Shown here: positions 7,527 through 14,522 of the stretch, in pieces
How positions within the stretch are numbered: position 1 is the first letter of the stretch
Layout: every line of letters begins with the position of its first letter
Virus record (IMG/VR): IMGVR_UViG_3300003879_000005
Coordinates: 1 to 20,325 of that record
Reading direction: 5' to 3' (one strand)
Length of the DNA stretch: 20,325 nucleotides
Source: a virus
Notes under the pieces: model-generated
The model's input: the letters and a program-made list of their open reading frames with translations, nothing else
What the model was told of the DNA's origin: nothing
The model's database searches: none
Program-made: the position numbers and the translations under genes

Positions 7527-7855
7527 TCTGCTACCTTCATTTCACTAGACCACAACACGCGGCCCAGCGTCGTCACAAAATATTTCTTCCCTTCCTCGGC
7601 TCCCCACTCGGTCCGCCCCTCTCCTATTGTTGGCTGCTTCACAACCTCAACGACCATGGTTGGGTCGTTACTCCCGTAACCATTGCGGAAGACAGCCACA
7701 TCGAAGTCGTAGGGCTTGAATAATCTTCGCGTCCAATACTCCGTCATAGCGCGATACTCTTCCTTCTTGATGCCCTCGTGGATCATATCCCACCATTGCT
7801 TGGTGAGCGTGAACCAGACGGTGCGTTTACCTTGAATGGCTTGTTCGTAGGTCAT
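7523..7855 (-). CDS. ASCH-domain protein
   Basis: A 110-residue protein of the ASCH/PUA-like fold. The phage-type ASCH signature is clear: FTLTKQWWDMIHEGIKKEEY, then RAMTEYWTRRLF, FDVAVFRNGYGSNDP, and a beta strand VVEVVKQPTIGEG. In this family the (K)xEYR...YWxxRL motif lines the putative nucleic-acid or modified-nucleoside binding cleft; some ASCH proteins bind RNA and some hydrolyse modified cytidines. Which of these applies here cannot be told. It starts 12 bases after the stop of the gene at 7868 and overlaps the next gene by ATGA. Confidence 0.8.
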   Translation of the reverse strand: MTYEQAIQGKRTVWFTLTKQWWDMIHEGIKKEEYRAMTEYWTRRLFKPYDFDVAVFRNGYGSNDPTMVVEVVKQPTIGEGRTEWGAEEGKKYFVTTLGRVLWSSEMKVAE

Positions 7856-7867
7856 ATTTTATGCAAG

Positions 7868-8632
7868 CTATCTTAATCTAGTGTACTTTCGTTCCATCTC
7901 CTTGGTGCCTCTACTGGACTCCAGTCCCAGTGCCCTGAGATGCAGATCAATTAGTTCGTAGGTTCCTGGAATCTTTGGATTTGCTGCTGCAAATGGCAAT
8001 AACGCAGCTAGGTCATCTAGGCTGCCTCCAAACTCGTGGCAGATGCCAATCACTGGAAGATAGTCAATATGACAAGACTTTAATGCATCAAACACCTGAT
8101 GCTGCGTAAACAATAGATCGCACTTTGGGTCCCTGTATGAAACAGAGCAATCCGTATGGAGTGAATATGGAGATGCATCTTGAAAGTCACACCTTACTTG
8201 CATTCTACGCTGTCTGCTAACTTGATAATCGAAATAAAATTGAGCATTAAGCTTTTCAACACAAACCAATCTAGGAATTGGAGACGTGTGCTGAATGAAC
8301 AGATACTTAGAAGTGTAAATATGATGAATCCACTGCAAAGGAATAGTATGCACCCTAGATTGAATTTCTCGCAGCGCCCAAGACCAATTCACTCGCCCAG
8401 AAGATAACTCAAGCGCTATCCGTAGCTTTTCATATGGAGTTTCGTGTATGAGTGGCGTATCTTTGCAGGACATGATAAACTCCAATGTAGCCGCATAGCA
8501 TTTCTCAATCAAAGCGCCCTTATTGAGTCGCATGAACTCAGATATTTGTTTGCCACCAGAAAACATGTTGATTGCCACCTCTCTCGTCCAGTCACTCAGC
8601 AGCATGTCAATTATTTTGTCGGTATCACTCAT
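7868..8632 (-). CDS. Unknown protein with the shared N-terminal motif
   Basis: A 254-residue protein if started at the ATG at 8632, which overlaps the stop of the YopX-like gene (ATGA); a start 30 bases upstream is possible but less likely. The N-terminus TDKIIDMLLSDWTREVAINM followed by FSGGK resembles the starts of the proteins at 5914-6561 and 6904-7236. Later parts include LRIALELSSGRVNWSWALRE, PLQWIHHIYTSKYLFIQH and a long C-terminal helical region (DDLAALLPFAAANPKIPGTY). No catalytic motif or membrane segment is seen. Function unknown. Confidence 0.55.
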   Translation of the reverse strand: MSDTDKIIDMLLSDWTREVAINMFSGGKQISEFMRLNKGALIEKCYAATLEFIMSCKDTPLIHETPYEKLRIALELSSGRVNWSWALREIQSRVHTIPLQWIHHIYTSKYLFIQHTSPIPRLVCVEKLNAQFYFDYQVSRQRRMQVRCDFQDASPYSLHTDCSVSYRDPKCDLLFTQHQVFDALKSCHIDYLPVIGICHEFGGSLDDLAALLPFAAANPKIPGTYELIDLHLRALGLESSRGTKEMERKYTRLR

Positions 8633-8966
8633 TTGTCGTTCTTTTTGAATGTCCGCACACAACCAACCACCCTAACCTCTTCGTGCATTTGAACCAAATA
8701 CGGCCTGCCGTGTCGCTCTAGGTACGGACCAAAGCCAACATCTTGTTTCACTACACACTGTTGACCGCAGAAAATCACAACATCATTGAATAGATGCCCT
8801 TTCCGTTGGCATCGCACAGGCCAGTCCATTGGTCAATCTCAAGGATGTGCCACTGCACTGGCTCATCGAGGTCTGCCAAGGTTTTCAAATCAAAATACTC
8901 GTAGCGTTGAACTATGGCGTTCCATGCTCGGAACTTATATTTATTGGCTTGAGTTTCCATGCTCAT
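8629..8966 (-). pseudogene. YopX-like protein, split by a frameshift
   Basis: Two frames together make one YopX-family protein. Frame one from the ATG at 8966 gives KFRAWNAIVQRYEYFD, then QWTGLCDANGKGIYS, the classic YopX pattern (KFRAW...QxTGLxDxNGKxIY), and stops at 8775 after SMML. The -1 frame continues at about 8789 with NDVVIFCGQQCVVKQDVGFG and ends KNDK at 8629, whose stop overlaps the next ATG (ATGA). One extra base near TATTCAATGAT would restore GKGIYSNDVVIF. YopX proteins are common small phage proteins of poorly known role. This is either a true one-base deletion or a sequence error; the site is a two-A step rather than a long homopolymer. Confidence 0.75.
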
Positions 8967-9406
8967 TAAGGTAAAAGTAATTTCACATCAGGCAAGACGC
9001 CCGCTTGAATCCTATCTTGTATTGTCTCACCAGAAGGGCCCACCAAATAAGTCGCCCAAGTTTCCATTGGAGATGCGGTTTGATTCATGATTGCATCAAT
9101 CTGTATATCCAACAGCTCTCCGGTCGTTCTCCATGCAATATCTAAGGCACGGGCGCGGGTCTGCTTACTCTTTGGGAGCTTCATACCTGAGAGCCTATTG
9201 AGAACCCCTTCGTGCTGTACGCGAATCTTGAATTCGTAAGACTCTGATTGATGTTGGAACACAAAAGAAATAGAAGTAGGTGTGCCGCCTTGTCCTGTCT
9301 TGGAGACCTCAACGCAACCCAACTTCCAAAGCTTCTCTTCGATCTGAGCGGCGCTCCTTGCCGCTGGGATGGAGGTCGTGTAGTTTCTTAGTTTTTTATT
9401 GCTCAT
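8966..9406 (-). CDS. Conserved Bacteroidota phage protein (NYTTSIPA family)
   Basis: A 146-residue protein starting near RNYTTSIPAARSAAQIEEKL, followed by a G-x-(K/Q)-GGTPTSISFVF strand pair and YEFKIRV, then a long helix ARALDIAWRTTGELLDIQID and an end with ATYLVGPSGETIQDRI. This arrangement (TTSIPAxxSxxEIExxL, AWRxxxxWxxxQ) matches a family I remember from many Bacteroidota phages and prophages near recombination genes; I know no experimental function. The stop overlaps the YopX start (TAATG). Confidence 0.6.
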   Translation of the reverse strand: MSNKKLRNYTTSIPAARSAAQIEEKLWKLGCVEVSKTGQGGTPTSISFVFQHQSESYEFKIRVQHEGVLNRLSGMKLPKSKQTRARALDIAWRTTGELLDIQIDAIMNQTASPMETWATYLVGPSGETIQDRIQAGVLPDVKLLLP

Positions 9407-9415
9407 GCTGTCGGT

Positions 9416-9688
9416 TTAAAATGCGTCTACAATACAGGCAGGAACGCCCAGCCCTGTTTCTCTCATCTCCTCTAACATATCATAGGCTTCTGTTTGAGTA
9501 GCAAGACACTGCTGCTCTATGGCGTCTATGATCGCCGATAAAGCCCTATGGTTGACAGGTGCCACACTCCACAAGATGTTGCCCTGATAATCGAAGCCTT
9601 GACGCATCAAAATGGCACGAGCGCCTTTTTCGATGTCGTTGTACTTTTTGATGAGTAGTTCGTGGTATTCCATCTCTTCTTGGCTCAT
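9416..9688 (-). CDS. Small hypothetical protein
   Basis: A 90-residue acidic, mainly helical protein (EEMEYHELLIKKYNDIEKGA, AIIDAIEQQCLATQTEAYDM). The start overlaps the stop of the exonuclease gene by ATGA, and the next gene follows after 9 bases, so it is in the recombination operon. No family recognised; a partner of the nuclease is possible by position only. Confidence 0.5.
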   Translation of the reverse strand: MSQEEMEYHELLIKKYNDIEKGARAILMRQGFDYQGNILWSVAPVNHRALSAIIDAIEQQCLATQTEAYDMLEEMRETGLGVPACIVDAF

Positions 9689-10395
9689 GCTGCTGGTTGG
9701 TTTGAAAACTGGTCAATGAATTCATTCATCACTTGTTGAGCGGCTACGATTTTCTGTTTTAATTGCTCGACCGCTCCGTCCATTTGCTCAACCTCTATAA
9801 CGTGAAGGGCTTTGTGAGTGTACCTCTCAGAGCTTAGAAGCCTTGGGTCAAAGCTCACCCAATAGGCCGAATCTGAGCGCATGAGCCACATTTGATGAAT
9901 GATTTGCCAAGCCTTTTGTTTGTCGAACTTCATCAGATCGTCCAACGATTGAAGTTGGCAATGGGAGAAATGTATTGACCTGTTGTATGGGCACTTGTAT
10001 TCTGATGGACGGCCGTCAACATGGTCATCGGGCGATGTTCCCGTCGGAAGGCTCTCATGTTCTATAAACCGCACTTGGTCCATGTCTCGGAATAGCAATC
10101 TAGGAGCTAGGTAGGTCTGCTCAAAATACTCAGCAGCTATTGGTTCGTAGTCTTTGCCCCATTGGCCCGCTATGCCCGCACTGGACTCTGCATAAGTGCC
10201 GTACAAAACCTCCACGGCCTTGGATTTGATGTAGTTCAATCCTCGCTGGGAAAACTCGGACTTAGAAGACTTGGAGCCTTGCATCAAAAGCCATATCTGG
10301 GAAGACGTAAATTTGCCCACTCTTAGCTCATGCCAGTCGTGCGTTCCTTGCTGCCCATAGTGGATAATTCTATCCTTTAGCTTTGGCAATGGCAT
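9685..10395 (-). CDS. YqaJ / lambda exonuclease-type nuclease
   Basis: A 236-residue PD-(D/E)XK nuclease of the YqaJ viral recombinase group, expected to resect double-stranded DNA 5' to 3' for single-strand annealing recombination. Visible motifs: GTHDWHELRVGKFTSSQI near residues 17-34 (the usual QGTxxWxxxRxGxxTxS entry motif); GQWGKDYEPIAAEYF with E84; GTSPDDHVDG at 119-128 (metal-binding D123/D124); and SEYKCP with E132 and K134 as the E-x-K. A helical tail holds QKAWQIIHQMW, where family members have a conserved glutamine. The start overlaps the preceding gene by 26 bases. No RecT/Erf/Red-beta annealase is recognisable; the upstream gene may fill that place. Confidence 0.85.
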   Translation of the reverse strand: MPLPKLKDRIIHYGQQGTHDWHELRVGKFTSSQIWLLMQGSKSSKSEFSQRGLNYIKSKAVEVLYGTYAESSAGIAGQWGKDYEPIAAEYFEQTYLAPRLLFRDMDQVRFIEHESLPTGTSPDDHVDGRPSEYKCPYNRSIHFSHCQLQSLDDLMKFDKQKAWQIIHQMWLMRSDSAYWVSFDPRLLSSERYTHKALHVIEVEQMDGAVEQLKQKIVAAQQVMNEFIDQFSNQPAA

Positions 10396-10924
10396 CCTCT
10401 ATGATTTTTTGTTGTGTTGGTGTTGGCATGTAGTTCTTGAGAAGCGCGTCCATGCCTTTGGCAATGGCGAATTGGATAGCCTTATCCATGTTCTTTTCTT
10501 CTATAGGCTTTGGACCTGAGGTCGCCTTGGGCGCCTCCATGTGCATTCTAAAGCGAATCCCACCAACTGCCTCTCTACCAAACTTTACGCCGTGGTCTAT
10601 GTACAAATACACCTTCTTGCCCTTCCAGTCCTTAGCATGTGGAGATTGGAAGATTTGCTCTAATTGCTGGAATTTTTCAGGCCCAAGTAAAAAGGGAAGG
10701 ACATTTGTTTCCTTGAATAGCACCGCTGGTTTGGTTTCCTTACGACCCTTGTGCGATATTTCTTTTTTGACCACTTTGTCAATAGTGACCAATAATCCTT
10801 TGTCGGTTAGACTGCCACCTTTAGCAAACACCTCAAAATGATGCTTTCCTAAAAAAGTGCTTTCCATGTAGTTTTTCCAATGCAAATCTTCATCAACTGG
10901 CATAGTTGTTACTTTTATTCCCAT
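10370..10924 (-). CDS. Putative recombination partner / ssDNA-handling protein
   Basis: A 184-residue protein directly upstream of, and overlapping, the exonuclease gene. It reads HFEVFAKGGSLTDKGLLVTI, then PAVLFKETNVLPFLL, DWKGKKVYLYIDHGVKFGRE and IRFRMH, which looks like a small beta-barrel region: Gxxxx(L)VTIxxV, VLxFxE, and WxGKxVxLYxxxVxFG. I recall this pattern from proteins encoded beside phage exonucleases and proposed to bind ssDNA. The last 50 residues are helical (KAIQFAIAKGMDALLKNYMP). The leader carries the AACAGAGAA motif seen before several genes of this arm. Whether it is an annealase, an SSB or a regulator cannot be said. Confidence 0.5.
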   Translation of the reverse strand: MGIKVTTMPVDEDLHWKNYMESTFLGKHHFEVFAKGGSLTDKGLLVTIDKVVKKEISHKGRKETKPAVLFKETNVLPFLLGPEKFQQLEQIFQSPHAKDWKGKKVYLYIDHGVKFGREAVGGIRFRMHMEAPKATSGPKPIEEKNMDKAIQFAIAKGMDALLKNYMPTPTQQKIIEDAIAKAKG

Positions 10925-10939
10925 TTCTGTTCTCTGTTC

Positions 10940-11281
10940 TTAAGGTTGGTAATTCGTTTTGCACCGCTCACACACCATAAGCGGCTTGTTCTCTTGTATG
11001 CTTTTGCGGTCAATGCCCACTTCATAAACTCCCTCATTGGGGCAATTTTCGCCACTTGATTCGTGAATGGTAGCACATTTGACACTTGGCTTTGGGGATA
11101 GAATTTCAATTGTCTTCTTTATCTCTTCTTCGGTTCTGCGCAAATAACTATGTATTACTACCCTTCCTGTTTCTCTGGTATCATGACAATTTTTGCAGGC
11201 ATTCGGCTTGCCCTTGATGCCGAATAAATTACCCGCCCTTCCGTTTCCTGCACCGCATATTTCACACTTATTGTATTCCAT
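10940..11281 (-). CDS. Small zinc-ribbon-like protein
   Basis: A 113-residue protein from the ATG at 11281 (MEYNKCEICG). Two zinc-binding halves are visible: CEIC ... CKNC in the first 40 residues, and C...C with CERC in the last 40 (VKCATIHESSGENC, VCERCKTNY). Between them is a basic helix RTEEEIKKTIEIL. A structural or nucleic-acid-binding zinc protein is likely. A longer reading from 11320 would overlap the upstream gene and is less likely. Confidence 0.6.
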   Translation of the reverse strand: MEYNKCEICGAGNGRAGNLFGIKGKPNACKNCHDTRETGRVVIHSYLRRTEEEIKKTIEILSPKPSVKCATIHESSGENCPNEGVYEVGIDRKSIQENKPLMVCERCKTNYQP

Positions 11282-11300
11282 GGTTGCTGTTCGTTTTACA

Positions 11301-11534
11301 CTACAAATAATACCGATCAATCACCGTTCTAAGACTCCCTTGTGCAACTATACGCGCATCTGGGTAGCTCGGCCCTCTCCCATTGGTTATAACTTCGGTG
11401 TATCGTGGACCTCCACCACCATCTTCATAATTCCATGCCCACTTAGTGATAGTGTAGCGGTCCCCGTGTCGGTCAATATGCACAATAGCATCTTGGGCCT
11501 TGGCTTGACGTTCTGAGTAGTAATAAGTTTTCAT
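11301..11534 (-). CDS. Small hypothetical phage protein
   Basis: A 77-residue protein from the ATG at 11534, chosen because AAAAACAGAGAAC lies directly before it, a leader shared by other genes in this arm. It is basic and aromatic (MKTYYYSERQAKAQDAIVHI, YTITKWAWNYEDGGGGPRYT) with probable beta strands. No family recognised. Confidence 0.5.
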   Translation of the reverse strand: MKTYYYSERQAKAQDAIVHIDRHGDRYTITKWAWNYEDGGGGPRYTEVITNGRGPSYPDARIVAQGSLRTVIDRYYL

Positions 11535-11577
11535 GTTCTCTGTTTTTGAACCCGTGCAGAATTTGCACAAGTTGGTT

Positions 11578-11769
11578 TTAAAGGTATTCAATCTCCCATG
11601 TAGGATGATACTTGCCTGTGGTTGTTTCTCCATCCATTCGGATATTCAAGTGCGCACCATTGACTGAGGTGATAGCCCCTTCTTTGGGCTCAGCACCACC
11701 CGTATATCGTACACGTCCACCACGCTTTGCTGGGACTTTGTATTGTGATCTGATGTAATCCATTGACAT
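11578..11769 (-). CDS. Small SH3/KOW-like phage protein
   Basis: A 63-residue protein (MSMDYIRSQYKVPAKRGGRV; the second ATG at 11763 is also possible). The remainder has GAITSVNGAHLNIRMDG and KYHPTWEIEYL. The pattern YxVPAxRGxRVxY...GxIxSxxGxxLxVRxDG...HPTWxIEYL is one I recall from many small phage and prophage proteins. It suggests a small beta-barrel, but no function is known to me. Confidence 0.65.
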   Translation of the reverse strand: MSMDYIRSQYKVPAKRGGRVRYTGGAEPKEGAITSVNGAHLNIRMDGETTTGKYHPTWEIEYL

Positions 11770-11891
11770 AGTGACTTGACTTTTAAAAAGCAACCTTGGA
11801 AGCGGCAAGGCTGCACCATGAACTTAACAAACACAGGGCGCTTATCATACCACCCATACGCGGCCACTTGAGGATGCTTCGACGCGGTATA

Positions 11892-12203
11892 TCATTCAAT
11901 TACAGATGCCTTATACTTGCCGCTCTCTCGGCAATAGTAGACTCTGTAGCAGTAGCTTTCGTCACCAGCTCGCTCGTAGCCAATACACAGCTCGTAAGTC
12001 TGGACTCTTCTGTTTCGATCAAAATGCAAACCCAGAAAAGCACTAACCAGTTGACCAGTCTCCTCTCCACTAAATCTATGTTCACATAGGTCAATGGCTT
12101 GCTGTATGTCTTGTAGGACGTTTTCAGGGAAACCATCATGGCTTCTGTCAATGCAGATGAAATCGCTGCCGTCCTCAAATCGAATATTTGCTCTAGTTGA
12201 CAT
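11892..12203 (-). CDS. Conserved phage protein (MSTRANI family)
   Basis: A 103-residue protein starting MSTRANIRFEDGSDFICIDR, with SHDGFPENVLQDIQQAI, EETGQLVSAFLG and DESYCYRVYYC. The opening MSTRANI and the SHDGFPExxxxDI pattern are a recognisable small phage family of unknown function. ATAGAGAAG lies just before the start, similar to the AACAGAGAA leaders of neighbours. Confidence 0.6.
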   Translation of the reverse strand: MSTRANIRFEDGSDFICIDRSHDGFPENVLQDIQQAIDLCEHRFSGEETGQLVSAFLGLHFDRNRRVQTYELCIGYERAGDESYCYRVYYCRESGKYKASVIE

Positions 12204-12285
12204 ACTTCTCTATTTTAAAAACAAGGGGCTTTGCTGCGGACCTCACCCCTCTTATACAAATTTGACTTCTTTATTTTATTGCGCT

Positions 12286-12492
12286 TCATTTTTTTTGCAA
12301 AAGCGCAACGGCGCGCCCTGCCTGATAACATTGCAATATCAAACTGTAGCTGAGGTTAGCTACATCAGAAGAATTGAATTCAAAAGTTGCCATATGGTCT
12401 TCTGCTAGGTAAAATACAATCGCACTTCCTTCTACGCCAAACACCACACCAGCACCGATAGTTACCGACTCCTTTTTGTAGCTTATAATCAT
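12286..12492 (-). CDS. Small hypothetical protein
   Basis: A 68-residue protein with probable beta strands (ESVTIGAGVVFGVEG, AIVFYLAEDHMATFEF) and one helix at the end (SLILQCYQAGRAVALLQKK). It fits the gene spacing of the arm. A short inverted repeat TTGCGCTT/AAGCGCAA at 12279-12308 covers its last codons and stop. No family recognised. Confidence 0.45.
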   Translation of the reverse strand: MIISYKKESVTIGAGVVFGVEGSAIVFYLAEDHMATFEFNSSDVANLSYSLILQCYQAGRAVALLQKK

Positions 12493-12552
12493 TGATATTC
12501 TATTGTACTTGTTAAAAAAAATCCCACCCTCCCCTACCTACCCAGCGCGGGT

Positions 12553-12906
12553 TTAAGTCTGGCTTTGACATTCGCCCTGTGCTGGTTGGAACAATCCGTT
12601 ATCTCGCAAATATTGGTTGTAATTAGCGTTGACCTGCTCGACCATTTCTTGACTATACTCTTCGCTCTCAATATTGGATTGCTCGTAAAGCGTCATATCG
12701 CACATGATCTTATTAAGTACAGGATCATTAAGCTCAGCACACCTGGCTACAAGTGACCTCAAATAACGTTGAAACTCGTTCATGGGAATCCTGAGCGCTG
12801 CCATAACTTTCGGAGGGATGGCGTTCTCAAACGTCTCATTGAGCAAGTTGGGTACATGGACTTTAAACGGGTGTATGTATGGGCTAAATTCGTCTACTCG
12901 TTGCAT
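12553..12906 (-). CDS. Hypothetical phage protein
   Basis: A 117-residue helical protein (MQRVDEFSPYIHPFKVHVPN) with RIPMNEFQRYLRSLVARCAE and a block LNDPVLNKIMCDMTLYEQSN. The ATG at 12906 is preceded by TTTTTTAACAGAGAAATC, the recurring leader of this arm; the 14 upstream residues of the longer reading are therefore left out. It lies just downstream of the tRNA genes. Unknown function. Confidence 0.55.
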   Translation of the reverse strand: MQRVDEFSPYIHPFKVHVPNLLNETFENAIPPKVMAALRIPMNEFQRYLRSLVARCAELNDPVLNKIMCDMTLYEQSNIESEEYSQEMVEQVNANYNQYLRDNGLFQPAQGECQSQT

Positions 12907-12991
12907 CGTAGTTCTGATTTCTCTGTTAAAAAATAGGGCGGCAACCATGAGACGATCACCGCCCAGAAAACTAAACCCAATAAAAACCTAG

Positions 12992-13065
<74 letters not shown>

Positions 13066-13138
13066 GATAAAAATTGGAAGTCACAACCAAAGTGAACTGC
13101 ATTGCTTCTTCCCTGCTGGTGTATGAGGGCAAATCTTG

Positions 13139-13261
13139 TGACCAATGCAGGAATCGAACCCGCTCCTATTCATTCGTTACCTCGTCCTGAGGCGCGACCA
13201 CCAACTCCTTCGGAATCCAACTCTTTACGTCGCGCTAATGCTACCATTACACCAATTGGTC
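13139..13261 (-). ncRNA. tRNA-like element with replaced anticodon arm
   Basis: A 123-base element with tRNA ends: perfect 7-bp acceptor GACCAAT/ATTGGTC with discriminator A, a D-like arm (GTG-TAATGGTAG-CAT), and a T arm GCGGG-TTCGATT-CCTGC with the invariant TTCGA. Between the D and T arms lie about 73 bases instead of 22-34. They hold a perfect 7-bp stem GCGCGAC/GTCGCGC closing a 30-base loop (itself with ATTCC-GAA-GGAGT) and then a small CCTC/GAGG hairpin. No normal 7-base anticodon loop can be drawn. It lies 73 bases upstream of the CAU tRNA on the same strand. Too short for a tmRNA. It may be a tRNA with an insertion, or a tRNA-mimicking RNA. Confidence 0.65.
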
Positions 13262-13276
13262 GGTTGAAACTACAAC

Positions 13277-13495
13277 TTATTGCTTTGGCGCCCACACAGG
13301 ACAATCCTTTCCACATTCACCCAACCATCCTTGCCGCACTTGCTGCATGGAGATATTAAGCCCATACTGAAGCTCTTCAAGCATACCAACATCCTCTTTG
13401 TCAGGCACCATGCCTTCTTTTTCGCAGACAACAAATGGGTTGTGAAATCCATCTTCGTGAAACTCTAGATGTCTGCAATTATCGCATCTTTGCAT
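13277..13495 (-). CDS. Small cysteine-rich (zinc-binding) protein
   Basis: A 72-residue protein starting MQRCDNCRHLEFHEDGFHNP. Cysteines at the start (CDNC), in VVCEKEG, and near the end (GECGKDCPVWAP) form a likely zinc site; CxxC...CPxW is a common arrangement in very small phage proteins. Function unknown. Confidence 0.6.
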   Translation of the reverse strand: MQRCDNCRHLEFHEDGFHNPFVVCEKEGMVPDKEDVGMLEELQYGLNISMQQVRQGWLGECGKDCPVWAPKQ

Positions 13496-13535
13496 TATTA
13501 TGCGTTTTTCTAATTCTCAAATCACCACGAGACCC

Positions 13536-13617
13536 TTTCCCGTGGCGGGCGCTGGGTGTTCTTTGCTGCCAACATCGCGCCTGTGCTGGACTTCTTGCAC
13601 GGCTTTTCCCGTGGCGG
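13536..13617. repeat. Direct repeat pair in a non-coding stretch
   Basis: TTTCCCGTGGCGG occurs at 13536-13548 and again at 13605-13617, in the 135-base gap between two minus-strand genes. The first copy can pair with CCACGAG just before it (6 of 7 pairs). No convincing gene in the gap. It may be part of a small structured RNA or a protein-binding site. Confidence 0.5.
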
Positions 13618-13630
13618 ACAAATAGTATAT

Positions 13631-13843
13631 CTATTCTGTTGACGCAGACGGCGACTTAAACAAAAGCCCGCACAAAAACATCAACCCAATTGCTTGAAAA
13701 AATGTGATTCTACCCATCTCGTAAAGCTCAGGCATAAGCCAATTGTACAAATAGTACACAGGTATAGCGCCAACGATGGCGACGCCTGCTAGATAAATAA
13801 ACCCTGCCGATACAGCAGCAACTACATTAAACATCGCTTGCAT
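13631..13843 (-). CDS. Small two-helix membrane protein
   Basis: A 70-residue protein with two hydrophobic spans: FNVVAAVSAGFIYLAGVAIV and, after the amphipathic YNWLMPELYEMGRITFFQAI, the span GLMFLCGLLF. The motif (Y/W)NWLMPEL...ITFxQAxGL is one I recall from many small phage and prophage inner-membrane proteins. The start is directly preceded by TTAAAAACAGAGAAA. A role in the host membrane is likely, with no known mechanism. Confidence 0.65.
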   Translation of the reverse strand: MQAMFNVVAAVSAGFIYLAGVAIVGAIPVYYLYNWLMPELYEMGRITFFQAIGLMFLCGLLFKSPSASTE

Positions 13844-13947
13844 TTTCTCTGTTTTTAATTATTAAAATTCCCCCGCAGGGCCTCCCCTGCTTTCGCCGCA
13901 CCTCACGACCGATCATGTTGACGCGGGCCTGTCGGCTTGAAGGGGTG

Positions 13948-14151
13948 TTACTTTTTGCGCTCGTTGGGCCTAACCCAACTTTCCCCCTCTTTCGTCTTGC
14001 CAAAGGTCGGCGGCGGCTCCCTGTCCTTTGTCCCCAAGAGGAAATCACGAACCTTGTCGAGCACTCCGTTCTGGGCCTTGCTCTTGCCCACTAACTTATT
14101 ACGGTTCGCCTCTAAGTAATCCGCGGCTTCTTTTCTGCACTTATCGTCCAT
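13948..14151 (-). CDS. Small basic hypothetical protein
   Basis: A 67-residue basic protein from the ATG at 14151 (MDDKCRKEAADYLEANRNKL). It has an amphipathic helix, then VLDKVRDFLLGTKDREPPPT, and a basic tail PNERKK. A longer reading to 14223 overlaps the upstream gene and looks non-coding at the start. Second gene from the leftward promoter; possibly a regulator by position. No family recognised. Confidence 0.5.
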   Translation of the reverse strand: MDDKCRKEAADYLEANRNKLVGKSKAQNGVLDKVRDFLLGTKDREPPPTFGKTKEGESWVRPNERKK

Positions 14152-14207
14152 TGTTGCGTTTTTAATGGTTTTGAATTTCAATATAATACTTTTAGCCCTA
14201 ACCGCAA

Positions 14208-14483
14208 TCAAGCAGCAGGGCAATTTTTAGCAATAGGCAGCACAGCAGCCATTGACACCAAGTCATCGGCATCAATATCCAACCCATCCCAATCAACGTC
14301 AATTGCTTCCTCAATTTGCGCATCTGTAGCGGTTTCATACCACCGCTGACAAGAATCCTCGCAGGGCAAATCCTCAAGGTTTACCTGCACCAAGCATTCG
14401 CGCCCATCGGCGGTCTCTACTAGTACAAATACATAGTGTGGATCAATTTCGCTTTTACTGTGGAGTTGGATGAAGTCGTACAT
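14208..14483 (-). CDS. First gene of the leftward arm, acidic protein
   Basis: A 91-residue acidic protein (MYDFIQLHSKSEIDPHYVFV; later ATDAQIEEAIDVDWDGLDID). The ATG at 14483 is 38 bases downstream of the -7 box of the leftward promoter at 14523-14530; the longer reading from 14525 would start inside that promoter. Two strands (YVFVLVETADGRECLVQVNL) then an acidic helix. In position it corresponds to an immediate-early gene under the twin operator. Function unknown. Confidence 0.55.
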   Translation of the reverse strand: MYDFIQLHSKSEIDPHYVFVLVETADGRECLVQVNLEDLPCEDSCQRWYETATDAQIEEAIDVDWDGLDIDADDLVSMAAVLPIAKNCPAA

Positions 14484-14522
14484 GGTTGCCGTTGTTTGTG
14501 TCTCTACCTGATTGGTATGATA

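Noticed and set aside
5914-8632. A known anti-phage defence system in the accessory block
   Set aside because: No nuclease, kinase, NADase, TIR or toxin motif could be seen in these proteins; only the ASCH domain is recognisable.
10437-10841. Plus-strand open frame of 134 codons
   Set aside because: Exactly antisense to the gene at 10370-10924, whose minus frame has good overlaps and motif content.
12279-12308. Terminator at the inverted repeat TTGCGCTT/AAGCGCAA
   Set aside because: The T-run is in the loop and no T-tract follows the stem on the strand of the gene.
13139-13261. tmRNA
   Set aside because: Only 123 bases, with no tag reading frame and no pseudoknots; a tmRNA is about 350 bases.
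13102-13359. Plus-strand open frame of 85 codons across the tRNA-like element
   Set aside because: It runs through tRNA arms and antisense to the cysteine-rich gene; it is a shadow.
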